Shown piece after piece: positions 45,625-54,488 of a DNA stretch of 64,000 nucleotides. The notes under the pieces are model-generated. The model worked only from the letters and a program-made list of their open reading frames with translations. It searched no databases and was not told the origin of the DNA. Numbering within the stretch: the first letter of the stretch is position 1; each line of letters starts with the position of its first letter. Position numbers and translations under genes: made by a program. Location of the stretch: assembly GCA_021772985.1 (NCBI GenBank), contig JAJFKX010000008.1, forward strand, positions 226,229-290,228, read 5' to 3'. The stretch is from Gammaproteobacteria bacterium. GTDB taxonomy: Bacteria; Pseudomonadota; Gammaproteobacteria; Xanthomonadales; Wenzhouxiangellaceae.

Positions 45625-46302
45625 ATGCTGAAACAGCATGATTGTTCACTGGTGGTGTTTTGCAAACGTCCGGCCTTGGGACAGGGTAAGCAAAGATTGG
45701 CGCACACTATCGGGGGACAACAAGCACTGATAATTGCTGAATGTTTGTTGGACTGTGCATTGGAAGATGCACTTTTCTGGCAAAAGCAGACCCTCGGCAA
45801 GGTCGTTTTATCTCCATCCTGTGAACAGGATAGAGCGTGGGCGCAGGCTTTGCATAAAAATGCCATGGTAATACCCCAGCCAGATGGCAATCTGGGCCAG
45901 CGATTAAACCAGGTCGACAAACAGTTGCGCTCGGCGGGTCATCAACGGCTCATATTTATCGGAAGCGATGCGCCATTGTTGACGATTGATGATTTACTGT
46001 CTGCTGAACAGCAATTGCATAACAACGATGTGGTACTGCAGCCGGCTGATGATGGCGGTGTCACCATGATGTCAGCATCCGTGACCTGGCCTGATTTGGA
46101 AACATTGCCCTGGTCATCACACAAATTACAGCAGGCTTTGTGCGCTGCCTGTCTGGTTAATGCCCGCACGGTTTGGTTATTGTCCGGCAGTGAAGATGTT
46201 GATGATTGGGATCAACTGCTTGCGTTACAGACTAGACTGGAGCATGACCTGCGACCTGCGCGTCAACGGTTGGCGAAATCTGTGGCTGCAGTTGTTGCAT
46301 AA
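45625..46302 (+). CDS. DUF2064/TIGR04282-type glycosyltransferase-like protein
   Basis: 225 residues from the ATG six bases after GAGGTG. The GT-A-like nucleotide-binding start is LVVFCKRPALGQGKQRLA. A metal-binding-like IGSDAPLLT and the motif QPADDGGVTMM follow. The family often accompanies TIGR04283 glycosyltransferases, as here. The donor sugar and acceptor are unknown. It begins a run of eight plus-strand genes to 52110, most of them overlapping or a few bases apart, with a 74-base gap before the next. Confidence 0.82.
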   Translation: MLKQHDCSLVVFCKRPALGQGKQRLAHTIGGQQALIIAECLLDCALEDALFWQKQTLGKVVLSPSCEQDRAWAQALHKNAMVIPQPDGNLGQRLNQVDKQLRSAGHQRLIFIGSDAPLLTIDDLLSAEQQLHNNDVVLQPADDGGVTMMSASVTWPDLETLPWSSHKLQQALCAACLVNARTVWLLSGSEDVDDWDQLLALQTRLEHDLRPARQRLAKSVAAVVA

Positions 46303-46376
46303 GCGCCGCGCGTTAACTGCGCGAATATTTAATTGATCAAGTAATGGCTTCAACAGGCTGAGTTTGGATAGTGTTT

Positions 46377-47075
46377 ATGAAGAATAGAAAGTTGCTGATT
46401 TTTGCTCTGGTTCTGGTTGGTTTGCTGGCAGCTGCATTGTTACTGCCGGTAAAAGACTGGTTGCAAGCTGCGATCAGTTGGATTCAGGTTAATCCCGGCA
46501 TTTCCTGGCTGATTTTTATCCTGTTATACGTGGCAGCGACTGTATTGTTGTTTCCGGCGGTGCTGTTGACCTTGGCGGCTGGTGCTTTGTTCGGTGTGGT
46601 CAAAGGCAGCATCCTGGTTTCGATTGCCAGTATTATCGGAGCAGCGTTGGCATTTATTGTCGGCAAAACAGTGGCGCGTGAACAGGCACAGCGTTTCGTC
46701 AAAAAAATGCCCAAGTTCATGGCTTTGAATAAAGCGATTGAGAAGAAAGGTTTTGTTGTGGTGTTACTGACCAGGCTGTCGCCGGTGTTTCCTTTTGTGC
46801 TGCAAAATTATGCTTATAGCCTCACCAGTATCAACTTTCGCAACTACTTTATCGCTTCCTGGATAGGTATGCTGCCCGGGACCGTTATGTATGTATATTT
46901 TGGATCAATTGCCAAAAATCTTGCAGCAATTTTCAGCGGTGACTTTGAAGCTGGCAGTGCCGGCAAGCTCTTATTGTTTGTGGGACTGATTGCTACGGTC
47001 GCCGTCACGATTTTGGTTACGCGGGTAGCCAGCAAAGTGTTGAAAGAGGAGATTGCCGATGGGCAGCAAGCCTGA
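46377..47075 (+). CDS. TVP38/TMEM64 (DedA-like) membrane protein
   Basis: 232 residues with five or six hydrophobic segments. The VTT/SNARE-associated domain includes FPAVLLTLAAGALFGVVKGSI and a re-entrant region followed by LTRLSPVFPFVLQNYAYSLT, then SWIGMLPGTVMYVYFGS. The family is linked to lipid flipping or ion-coupled membrane homeostasis. The C-terminus overlaps the flavoprotein gene by 17 bases. Pairing of TVP38 with a mercuric-reductase-like gene is widespread in bacteria. Confidence 0.88.
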   Translation: MKNRKLLIFALVLVGLLAAALLLPVKDWLQAAISWIQVNPGISWLIFILLYVAATVLLFPAVLLTLAAGALFGVVKGSILVSIASIIGAALAFIVGKTVAREQAQRFVKKMPKFMALNKAIEKKGFVVVLLTRLSPVFPFVLQNYAYSLTSINFRNYFIASWIGMLPGTVMYVYFGSIAKNLAAIFSGDFEAGSAGKLLLFVGLIATVAVTILVTRVASKVLKEEIADGQQA

Positions 47076-48564
47076 TTCCAGTATCCAAGAACAGTTGTCC
47101 GGTGTGTATCCGGGTGCAGCATTTGATGCGAAATGGCAGCAATTGGTGTACCCGGTCGATTACATCAACCCGACCCCCGATGGTCGCTACAATTTGATTG
47201 TTATCGGTGCTGGTCCGGCGGGGCTGATTACCGCTATTGGTTCCGCAGGCTTAGGCGCCAAGGTGGCGTTGGTGGAACGCAAGGCGATGGGCGGTGATTG
47301 TTTGAATGTAGGGTGTGTGCCGTCTAAAGCGATTTTGTCTGCTGCGATAAGGTTCGCCGGGCAAACGGATGCGTTTACCAGGGCAATGGCCTGGCTACGT
47401 GAAGTTAGAGCCGGTATTGCTCATCATGATTCTGTCGAACGGTACCGTGAGCAGGGGGTTGAAGTGTATCTTGGAGGTGCAAGTTTGACCGCAGATGGCT
47501 GCGTTGAGGTGCATAGCGGCAGTGGCATGCAGAAACTGGAGGCGACCAGGATTGTGCTAACCACCGGTTCACGTGCAGCAATGCCGCCAATTGCCGGTTT
47601 ATTGGAAGCAGCGCCGCTGACCAATGAGACCGTATTCGATATGACCGAGCAGCCGGCCAGTATGGTCATCATAGGTGCTGGTGCGATTGGCTGTGAGTTA
47701 TCCCAGGCTTTTGCTCGCTTGGGTATCAAGGTTTACCTGTTGGATGTTGCTGCTCGAATTCTTGCCGGTGAAGAACCCGAAGCCAGTGAAATCCTGCAGG
47801 CTTCCAGTGAAGCATTGGGTATCGATATTCGCGTATCAGTTCAAATTGAAAAAATCACTACTACAGGAACGATAAAAACAGTCCACCTCCAAGATGGTGG
47901 CAGCATCGATGCGGAGCAGATTCTGGTGGCCGCCGGACGTGCGCCCAATCTTGAGCGGTTGAATCTGGAAGCAGCCGGTGTGAATTACACCAGCGCCGGT
48001 GTTGAAGTTGATCATAAGTTGCGAACCAGCAACAAAAAAATCCTGGCTGCCGGGGATATTTGTTCCGCTCAAAAATTGACCCACTACGCAGATGCCCAGG
48101 CCCGCATTGCAATTGCCAATGCACTGTTCTTACCAACTGCCAGCCGCAAAGGCATGCAGGTACCACGCTGTACATATACAACGCCAGAGGTGGCACACTT
48201 AGGAATGACCAAATCACAGGCTGAACGACAGGGGCTTAAGTTCCAGGCCTGGCGGGTTGAATGGGCGGATATGGATCGAGCCAAGGCGGAAAATGAAACC
48301 GTTGGCTTTGTTGAAGTATTGACCAAAACCGGTAAAGATAAAATTATCGGTGCAACTATCGTTGGGAAACAGGCAGGTGACTTATTGGCTCCTCTGGCTG
48401 TAATGCAGGCGAATAACCTGGGACTGGCTTCAGCGGGTAAGGCTTTGCTGCCCTATCCTACACGCGGTGAATATTTGCGCCGTTTAGCAGATCAATACAA
48501 CCGCACCCGGTTGACACCGCTGGTTGCCAATTTGATGCGGCGCTGGCTAAGCTGGCGGCGATAG
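47059..48564 (+). CDS. mercuric reductase-like FAD/NAD(P) pyridine nucleotide-disulfide oxidoreductase
   Basis: 501 residues from the ATG seven bases behind GAGGAG. It has the FAD site LIVIGAGPAGLITA, the redox disulfide GGDCLNVGCVPSK, the NAD(P) site VIIGAGAIGCELSQAF, ILAAGDICS, and a C-terminal dimer domain. The C-terminal histidine-glutamate pair of lipoamide dehydrogenases is not evident near the end, nor a mercury-binding CC pair. It is thus a disulfide oxidoreductase of unknown substrate. Coupled to TVP38 and followed by a glycosyltransferase 23 bases later. Confidence 0.85.
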   Translation: MGSKPDSSIQEQLSGVYPGAAFDAKWQQLVYPVDYINPTPDGRYNLIVIGAGPAGLITAIGSAGLGAKVALVERKAMGGDCLNVGCVPSKAILSAAIRFAGQTDAFTRAMAWLREVRAGIAHHDSVERYREQGVEVYLGGASLTADGCVEVHSGSGMQKLEATRIVLTTGSRAAMPPIAGLLEAAPLTNETVFDMTEQPASMVIIGAGAIGCELSQAFARLGIKVYLLDVAARILAGEEPEASEILQASSEALGIDIRVSVQIEKITTTGTIKTVHLQDGGSIDAEQILVAAGRAPNLERLNLEAAGVNYTSAGVEVDHKLRTSNKKILAAGDICSAQKLTHYADAQARIAIANALFLPTASRKGMQVPRCTYTTPEVAHLGMTKSQAERQGLKFQAWRVEWADMDRAKAENETVGFVEVLTKTGKDKIIGATIVGKQAGDLLAPLAVMQANNLGLASAGKALLPYPTRGEYLRRLADQYNRTRLTPLVANLMRRWLSWRR

Positions 48565-48587
48565 GCTGACAGGTTCTAAATGACATC

Positions 48588-49322
48588 ATGATAGTCAGTA
48601 TTATTATTCCGGTCTGGCAGGATAATCACGCTCTTGCCCGGTTACTGGCTGACCTTCAGCAAGCTGGTTGCGCAGCAAATGAGATAATTGTCGTGGATGG
48701 TAATGTTGATCCGGATTGCCGGATACTGTGTCAGAAATATCAGGCGCGATGGATACCGAGTAAAGCTTGTCGGGGATTGCAATTAGACACCGGCGCATGC
48801 GCAGCCAGTGGAGATGTACTGTGGTTTGTACATGCTGATACTGTGATTCATGCAAATGCCTTGAGCGAAATTTCAGCCTGCATGGTGACTGATGCTGTTG
48901 GTGGCTATTTTCGTTTTTGTTTGGATGGGTTGGATAATTGGTGTTCGCGGTTTTTTGCAATGGTGACCAACTGGCGGACCCGAATTGGCATTCCTTACGG
49001 CGATCAGGGTTTGTTTATGAGCGCTGCAGCATACCGGCAAAGTGGTGGGTTTCCACATCAGCCTTTGTTTGAAGAGGTGCGCCTGGTCAAACGATTAAGG
49101 CAACTGGGCAAATTCACCATGCTGCCACAGTTTTTGGCGACTTCACCACGCAGATGGCAACGTGATGGCTGGTGGCGACGGACACTAATTAACCGGGGAC
49201 TGGCGTTGGCGTATCGTTTTGGTGTTCCGGCCGGCTGTTTGCACAGCTGGTACATTCGCCACCAACGATTTCAAAATCCCAGTGACCAGACTGCAACACT
49301 CAAGGCTTCTCAGGGTTCCTGA
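48588..49322 (+). CDS. family 2 glycosyltransferase, TIGR04283 type (copy 1)
   Basis: 244 residues of GT-A fold: MIVSIIIPVWQDNHALARLL, IIVVDGN, SKACRGLQLDTGA, and the DxD-like metal site FVHADTVI. The acceptor part is GIPYGDQGLFMSAAAYRQSGGFP, followed by FEEVRLVKRLRQLGK. TIGR04283 enzymes are known from clusters once tied to arsenosugars and other uncharacterised glycolipids. No arsenic gene is in this window. It is followed by a methyltransferase 14 bases later. Confidence 0.88.
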   Translation: MIVSIIIPVWQDNHALARLLADLQQAGCAANEIIVVDGNVDPDCRILCQKYQARWIPSKACRGLQLDTGACAASGDVLWFVHADTVIHANALSEISACMVTDAVGGYFRFCLDGLDNWCSRFFAMVTNWRTRIGIPYGDQGLFMSAAAYRQSGGFPHQPLFEEVRLVKRLRQLGKFTMLPQFLATSPRRWQRDGWWRRTLINRGLALAYRFGVPAGCLHSWYIRHQRFQNPSDQTATLKASQGS

Positions 49323-49336
49323 AGTATTTTCAGACA

Positions 49337-49924
49337 GTGTCGATAAAACCTTGGTTACGGCATCTGGTATTTCCCTTTTGGTTACTCGATGCAGGCAAAA
49401 AATATCGCTGGATAGCGACCAGCCTTGAAACTGACGATACCATTTTGGAACTGGGTTCAGGCCTCGGCAGTGTGTTGCAGGTTTTACGCCGGAACAACCA
49501 TCAGGCAGTTGGGGTTGATGTACAAAATACCAGTGCTCGTGTTGATTTAGCCCCGACAATATACGATGGCAGGCATTTGCCGTATGCGGATCAATCATTT
49601 GATGTCTGTCTGCTGCTGACTGTCTTACACCACTGCCATGACCCGGAACAGGTATTGGCAGAAGCCATCAGAGTGGCCAGGCGTGTGATTGTTATCGAAG
49701 ACATTTATTACAACAGCTGGCAACGCAAGTGCACACACTGGCTGGATAGTCTGCTCAATTGGGAGTTCAGTGGTCATCCACACAGCAATCGTAACGATAA
49801 AACCTGGAGAAATACCTTTCAGGTATTGGGAATGCGAGTTATCGATGCAAGCAAACACCGGGTTGCACTGGTCTTCTGCCAGGCTAGTTACGTGTTAACC
49901 CGTTATAAACAAGGAGATCAATGA
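49337..49924 (+). CDS. class I SAM-dependent methyltransferase in glycosyltransferase cluster
   Basis: 195 residues from a GTG. The SAM-binding loop is ILELGSGLGSVLQVL; YADQSFDVCLLLTVLHHC is the usual methyltransf_11 region; and a membrane-associating helix-like N-terminus (WLRHLVFPFWLLDAG) precedes them. The hydrophobic start hints at a lipid or membrane-bound substrate, which is inference. Its TGA overlaps the next ATG. Confidence 0.8.
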   Translation: MSIKPWLRHLVFPFWLLDAGKKYRWIATSLETDDTILELGSGLGSVLQVLRRNNHQAVGVDVQNTSARVDLAPTIYDGRHLPYADQSFDVCLLLTVLHHCHDPEQVLAEAIRVARRVIVIEDIYYNSWQRKCTHWLDSLLNWEFSGHPHSNRNDKTWRNTFQVLGMRVIDASKHRVALVFCQASYVLTRYKQGDQ

Positions 49925-50787
49925 TGAGTTTGAGCAAATCTACAGGTGTTTTGCTGGCATTCACTATGATGTTTCTTGCAAACACGGCAGTAACGAAAAC
50001 CAGCCTCGGTTTTGATCATCAACACCGAATATTCGATCAATTACTGAAGCAGTATGTTGATGATAAGGGATTTGTGGACTATCGGGGGTTGCAGCAAAAT
50101 GATCAACAACTGGTTGTCTACCAGCAGCTATTATCTGAATTGGCTGCGGATGAATTTTCCAACTGGAACGAAGCTCAGCGTTTGGCGTTCTGGATCAATG
50201 CTTACAATGCTTTTACATTACGCGCCATTGTCGATCATTACCCAATCAAACGCCGCGGCAGCTTGAAAGGCCTGTTTGGCCCAAGCAACAGTATTTTACA
50301 AATTCCGGGTGTTTGGAAAAAGCTGGAATGGCAGGCGGCAGGGCAGACGGTAACCCTGGATCAAATCGAACATGAAATTCTACGGGTTAAATTTGAGGAA
50401 CCGCGGATACATTTTGCCATTGTTTGTGCTTCCATCAGCTGCCCAAATTTGCGCAATGAGGCTTTTGTTGCCGATAGAATTGATGCCCAGCTGGATGAGC
50501 AGTTACACAACTTTATTGCCAACAAAGACAAAGGTGTGAATATTGACACTCACCGCAAACGCGTGAAACTGTCGAAAATTTTTTCCTGGTTCGGGGAAGA
50601 TTTTGATGTTCCTGAAAATGACAGTGAATTATTTAACCGGTATTCCGGTGATAAAGCGGCGGTGTTGGGCTATCTGGCTCGATATCTTCCCGCTGGTGAT
50701 GAATTGCGGCTGTTGCGTAGTGGTGATCTGCGGGTAAGTTATCTGGATTATGATTGGAATCTCAATGAACAAACACCGGGTAGTTAA
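49924..50787 (+). CDS. secreted DUF547 protein
   Basis: 287 residues from the ATG at 49924 (a second ATG three bases earlier; AGGAG just upstream). The signal peptide is GVLLAFTMMFLANTAV. The DUF547 core has AFWINAYNAFTLRAI, DQIEHEILR, PRIHFAIVCASISCPNLRNEAF and a C-terminal KIFSWFGEDF. The conserved histidine and two cysteines recall a papain- or transglutaminase-like site, but activity has not been shown here. In bacteria it often accompanies TIGR04283 glycosyltransferases. It overlaps the START-like gene by 23 bases. Confidence 0.87.
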   Translation: MSLSKSTGVLLAFTMMFLANTAVTKTSLGFDHQHRIFDQLLKQYVDDKGFVDYRGLQQNDQQLVVYQQLLSELAADEFSNWNEAQRLAFWINAYNAFTLRAIVDHYPIKRRGSLKGLFGPSNSILQIPGVWKKLEWQAAGQTVTLDQIEHEILRVKFEEPRIHFAIVCASISCPNLRNEAFVADRIDAQLDEQLHNFIANKDKGVNIDTHRKRVKLSKIFSWFGEDFDVPENDSELFNRYSGDKAAVLGYLARYLPAGDELRLLRSGDLRVSYLDYDWNLNEQTPGS

Positions 50788-51406
50788 GCCAATGACAACT
50801 TGCTCGGTGTTACGTTTATTTGCAGCTTGTGGATGCTTGTTATCTGCAGCAGCGTGTGCACTGGAGTTAACTGACTCCGATTGGGAACAGTTGGGTGCCG
50901 GAGAGGTTGTGGTGCAATCCGATAAAGTTGAGGGTAAACGACGTGTTGAGGCAGCCATTGTTATTCAACAGACCACTGAAGATATCTGGCAAGTGATGCT
51001 GGACTGCGATAAGGCACCGGAATTTGTGCCCAATATGCAACGTTGTGAGATTCTTGAGCAGGCGGATGATAACAGCTGGGAAATAATTGAACATCAGGTG
51101 AAATATGGCTGGCTGGCACCGAAGACGGTTTATCAGTTCCGTGCCGACTACGTTCCGCAGCAGAAGATTCATTTTGAACGCATCAGCGGGGATTTGAAGC
51201 ATCTGGAAGGCGATTGGATGCTGCAGCCGATTGCAGACCTTAAAGGCCATGTGCTGGTGACGTATTCGGTGTTTATTGACCCGGGCTTTTTAGTCCCGGG
51301 TTTTATCTCGCGTAGCGCGTTGCGGGATGATTTACCTAAAGTGATGCTTTCATTACGTGACCGAATAGCAGACGTGCGTAACGACAATGGTAATAACGGC
51401 AGTTGA
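50765..51406 (+). CDS. exported START/SRPBCC-like lipid-binding protein
   Basis: 213 residues from the ATG at 50765; another ATG lies at 50792. The signal peptide is LRLFAACGCLLSAAACA. The rest is a SRPBCC helix-grip domain (VIQQTTEDIWQVMLDCDKAPEFVPNM, then WLAPKTVYQFRADY, and GDWMLQPIADLKG). Such folds hold a hydrophobic ligand. A carrier for a lipid or polyprenyl-linked intermediate in the periplasm is a reasonable inference from its neighbours. Its stop overlaps the next TTG start (TTGA). Confidence 0.78.
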   Translation: MNKHRVVKPMTTCSVLRLFAACGCLLSAAACALELTDSDWEQLGAGEVVVQSDKVEGKRRVEAAIVIQQTTEDIWQVMLDCDKAPEFVPNMQRCEILEQADDNSWEIIEHQVKYGWLAPKTVYQFRADYVPQQKIHFERISGDLKHLEGDWMLQPIADLKGHVLVTYSVFIDPGFLVPGFISRSALRDDLPKVMLSLRDRIADVRNDNGNNGS

Positions 51407-52110
51407 GTAAGGCATCAACAGCTATTGTTAGTGTCATCATTCCCACTTTGAATGAGGCAGATTATCTTGATCGGGCATTGCTCAGCATTGGAGAGCTTGA
51501 TCAGCATACCGAGTGTATTGTTGTTGATGGCGGCAGTGATGATCAAACACCTGATATAGCAAGGCAATGGCAGGGTGTTAAATGGATTGCTGCAGATGCT
51601 CCGGGCAGGGGGCGACAAATGAACATCGGTGCAGCTTCGGCCAAAGGCGATATCCTATTGTTTCTGCATGCCGATTGCCGGTTACCAATCAATGCGATTG
51701 AAAATGTGCGCAAGGCGTGTACCCGGCATCAAATCGCAGGTGGTAGCTTTTATCTGGGTTTCACGCGGCGGCATTGGGTATTGAATTTGTGCAGCTTGCT
51801 TAGTCGGATTAACCACCCGTTGACCACTTACGGTGATCAGGCTCAATTTATCCGGCGTGATGTATTTAATTTGGTTGGTGGATTTAAGCAATCCCCGCTG
51901 ATGGAAGATCTCGAGATTCAGTACCGTTTAAAACTGCATGGACGATTGGTAAAAATACAGCAACCGGTAATCAGTTCAGATCGTCGTTATCGTCGCCGGG
52001 GGCCGCTGTTTCATCAATTATTCAATGTTCTACTGGTGATTTTATACCTGGCTGGGGTATCGCCAGATCAGTTGGCAAAATGGTATCGGCCTGACATGCA
52101 TGTTGTCTGA
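51403..52110 (+). CDS. family 2 glycosyltransferase, TIGR04283 type (copy 2)
   Basis: 235 residues from a TTG overlapping the upstream stop by four bases. Motifs are VSVIIPTLNEADYLDRAL, CIVVDGGSDDQT, the basic GRGRQMNIGAASAKGDILLFLHADC (given in parts: GRGRQMNIGA, FLHADC), and TYGDQAQFIRRDVFNLVGGF. It is closer to the canonical TIGR04283 type than copy 1. The two probably add different sugars or act in series; inference. It is the last gene of the cluster, convergent with xdhB. Confidence 0.9.
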   Translation: MSKASTAIVSVIIPTLNEADYLDRALLSIGELDQHTECIVVDGGSDDQTPDIARQWQGVKWIAADAPGRGRQMNIGAASAKGDILLFLHADCRLPINAIENVRKACTRHQIAGGSFYLGFTRRHWVLNLCSLLSRINHPLTTYGDQAQFIRRDVFNLVGGFKQSPLMEDLEIQYRLKLHGRLVKIQQPVISSDRRYRRRGPLFHQLFNVLLVILYLAGVSPDQLAKWYRPDMHVV

Positions 52111-52160
52111 GTTGATTTAAAGTGTATTCGTATTGCACCAGCGTTGGAGATGGTTGTTGC

Positions 52161-54488
52161 TTAAGCACTTTCCCGTTGGGTGTTGATTGCATGCAGGATG
52201 CGTTCAGGGGTTGCTGGTGCATCCAGTTTTGGCATGGTATGGGAGTCACCACAAGCCGCAATGGCATCGCTTATTGCCCGAAATACCGAGATAGCCAACA
52301 TCAGCGGCGGCTCTCCGACCGCCTTGGAACGGAAAATCGCCTGCTCACGATTAGGGCTGTCAGCCAGTAATTCCATATTGAAATGCAGTGGTCGATCACC
52401 TGCGGTTGGTATTTTGTAGGTGGATGGCGCGTGGGTCATCAGTTTGCCGCTATCGTTCCAGAATAATTCTTCGCAAGTCAGCCAGCCCATACCCTGGATA
52501 AATCCACCTTCAATCTGCCCCAGGTCAATCGCCGGGTTTAGGGAGTGACCAACATCGTGCAAAATATCGACTCGCTCAACCCGGCTTTCACCGGTTAAGG
52601 TATCAATGACAACTTCCGATAATGCAGCACCATAGGAAAAATAGTAAAACGGCCGGCCTTGGCCGGTTTCTGCATCATAGTTGATTTTAGGTGTGCGGTA
52701 ATAGCCGCTGGCTGATAGTGATATGCGTGCCAGATAGGCTTCTTTCACCAGCGCATCAAAACTTAATTGATGTTCGCCGATAAAGACTTTGTTGTTTTCA
52801 AAAACAATCTTGTCAGCAGTGACTGCATATTGTTTTGCAGCAAACTCAATTAGCCTCTGTTTGATGGTCAGCGCGGCATTTTGCGCTGCTTTGCCATTTA
52901 AGTCGCTACCGGAAGAAGCAGCGGTAGCAGAGGTATTAGGCACTTTATCGGTTGATGTGGCGGAAATTTTGATTCGATCGATATCAACCTGTAAGGTCTC
53001 CGCAACAACCTGGGCCACTTTGATAAACAGGCCTTGTCCCATTTCTGTTCCACCATGGTTAAGGTGGATGGAACCATCTGTATAGATATGTACCAATGCG
53101 CCAGCTTGATTTAGAAAGGTAGTGGTAAAAGAAATACCAAACTTAACAGGTGTTAATGCCAGGCCTTTCTTAAGATAGCGGTTTACTGAATTGAATTTTT
53201 TCAGCTCATCCCGTCGTTGGTGATAACCGCTTGTTTCAGTCAACGCAGTCACAATTTCCGGTGCAATATTGTCTTCGACTGTCATGCCGTAAGGTGTGGT
53301 GCTGCGATTATCTTTGCCGTCACCATAGAAATTGCATTGCCTTACCTGCAAAGGATCTAATCCTGTTGCAAGCGCTATATGGTCAAGTACGTGCTCAATA
53401 ACCATCATGCCCTGGGGGCCACCAAAACCACGAAATGCGGTGTTCGAAACCGTGTGAGTTTTACAGCGATAATTACGAATGTGCACATGTTCCAGAAAGT
53501 AGGCATTATCAACATGAAACACGGCACGATCGTTGACAGCATGTGATAAATCGACTGAACGGCCACAACGTGATGCCAGCATCACATCCAGGCCCAGTAT
53601 TCTGCCGTCCTGATTGAAACCAACATCATATTCAACCAGGAAATCATGCCGTTTGCCGGTGGTTTGCATATCATCGTCGCGATCCGGGATTGCCTTGACA
53701 GCCCGACCGGTTTTTACCGCCATTAAGGCGGCAATGGCGGCGTAGCCTGCAGCCTGGGTTTCTTTACCACCGAAAGCACCCCCCATACGTCGGACCTTCA
53801 CGGTGACCGCATTGTCTGCGCGGCCCAATATTTTTGCGACCAGATGTTGCACTTCACTGGGGTGTTGCGATGATGAGTGAACCAACACATCACCATCTTC
53901 CCGGGGTAGTGCCAATGCGGCCTGGCTTTCCAGGTAAAAATGTTCCTGACCACCCATATAAAAGCTATCACTTATTCTGTATGGAGCATCGGATAAGGCT
54001 GGTCGAACATTCCCTCGCTTCAGGATACGCGGTTTAACGACGTAGGATTCAGCAGCCAGCGCAGCTTTGATATTTAGGATAGCAGGTAATTCGGTGTATT
54101 TAATAATGGCATTGTCTGCCGCTCTTTGGGCAGCATCACGGTTGCCGGCGGCAACTGCAAATACTGGCTGACCGACATATTCCACTAACTTATCGGCCAG
54201 CATCGGGTCATCACCGAAAACAGGGCTGATGTCATTGGTCCCCGGTATATCTGCGGCGCTAATCACAGCGGTGACATCCGGGTCGGCCAATACCGCGCTT
54301 AAATCCATGCTGTCGATACGTGCATGCGCATACGGGCTAACGGCGATATAGACTTCCAAAGCGTCTGCTGGAATAGCGATATCATCCACATACAGCGCTT
54401 CACCGCTGACATGTTTGTGGGCACTGTCGTGCCTTAGCGGCCGCCTGACACCGCCGGAAATATTACTGGGTAAATCAGCGCTTGCCAT
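52161..54488 (-). CDS. xdhB: XdhB, xanthine dehydrogenase molybdopterin-binding subunit
   Basis: 775 residues, standard for the bacterial large subunit. It has HVSGEALYVDDI, GGAFGGKE (molybdopterin site), FRGFGGPQGM with the catalytic-site arginine, and near the end the active-site glutamate region AVGEPPLMLA. It hydroxylates hypoxanthine and xanthine to urate with the iron-sulfur/FAD subunit XdhA, with which it overlaps by 14 bases. It is the last gene of the purine operon. The XdhC insertion chaperone is not in the window. Confidence 0.96.
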   Translation of the reverse strand: MASADLPSNISGGVRRPLRHDSAHKHVSGEALYVDDIAIPADALEVYIAVSPYAHARIDSMDLSAVLADPDVTAVISAADIPGTNDISPVFGDDPMLADKLVEYVGQPVFAVAAGNRDAAQRAADNAIIKYTELPAILNIKAALAAESYVVKPRILKRGNVRPALSDAPYRISDSFYMGGQEHFYLESQAALALPREDGDVLVHSSSQHPSEVQHLVAKILGRADNAVTVKVRRMGGAFGGKETQAAGYAAIAALMAVKTGRAVKAIPDRDDDMQTTGKRHDFLVEYDVGFNQDGRILGLDVMLASRCGRSVDLSHAVNDRAVFHVDNAYFLEHVHIRNYRCKTHTVSNTAFRGFGGPQGMMVIEHVLDHIALATGLDPLQVRQCNFYGDGKDNRSTTPYGMTVEDNIAPEIVTALTETSGYHQRRDELKKFNSVNRYLKKGLALTPVKFGISFTTTFLNQAGALVHIYTDGSIHLNHGGTEMGQGLFIKVAQVVAETLQVDIDRIKISATSTDKVPNTSATAASSGSDLNGKAAQNAALTIKQRLIEFAAKQYAVTADKIVFENNKVFIGEHQLSFDALVKEAYLARISLSASGYYRTPKINYDAETGQGRPFYYFSYGAALSEVVIDTLTGESRVERVDILHDVGHSLNPAIDLGQIEGGFIQGMGWLTCEELFWNDSGKLMTHAPSTYKIPTAGDRPLHFNMELLADSPNREQAIFRSKAVGEPPLMLAISVFRAISDAIAACGDSHTMPKLDAPATPERILHAINTQRESA

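Noticed and set aside
45616..52110. Arsenosugar biosynthesis cluster
   Set aside because: The glycosyltransferase families fit, but no arsenite methyltransferase with the needed cysteine pattern or radical SAM ArsS-like protein is present, so that label is not justified.
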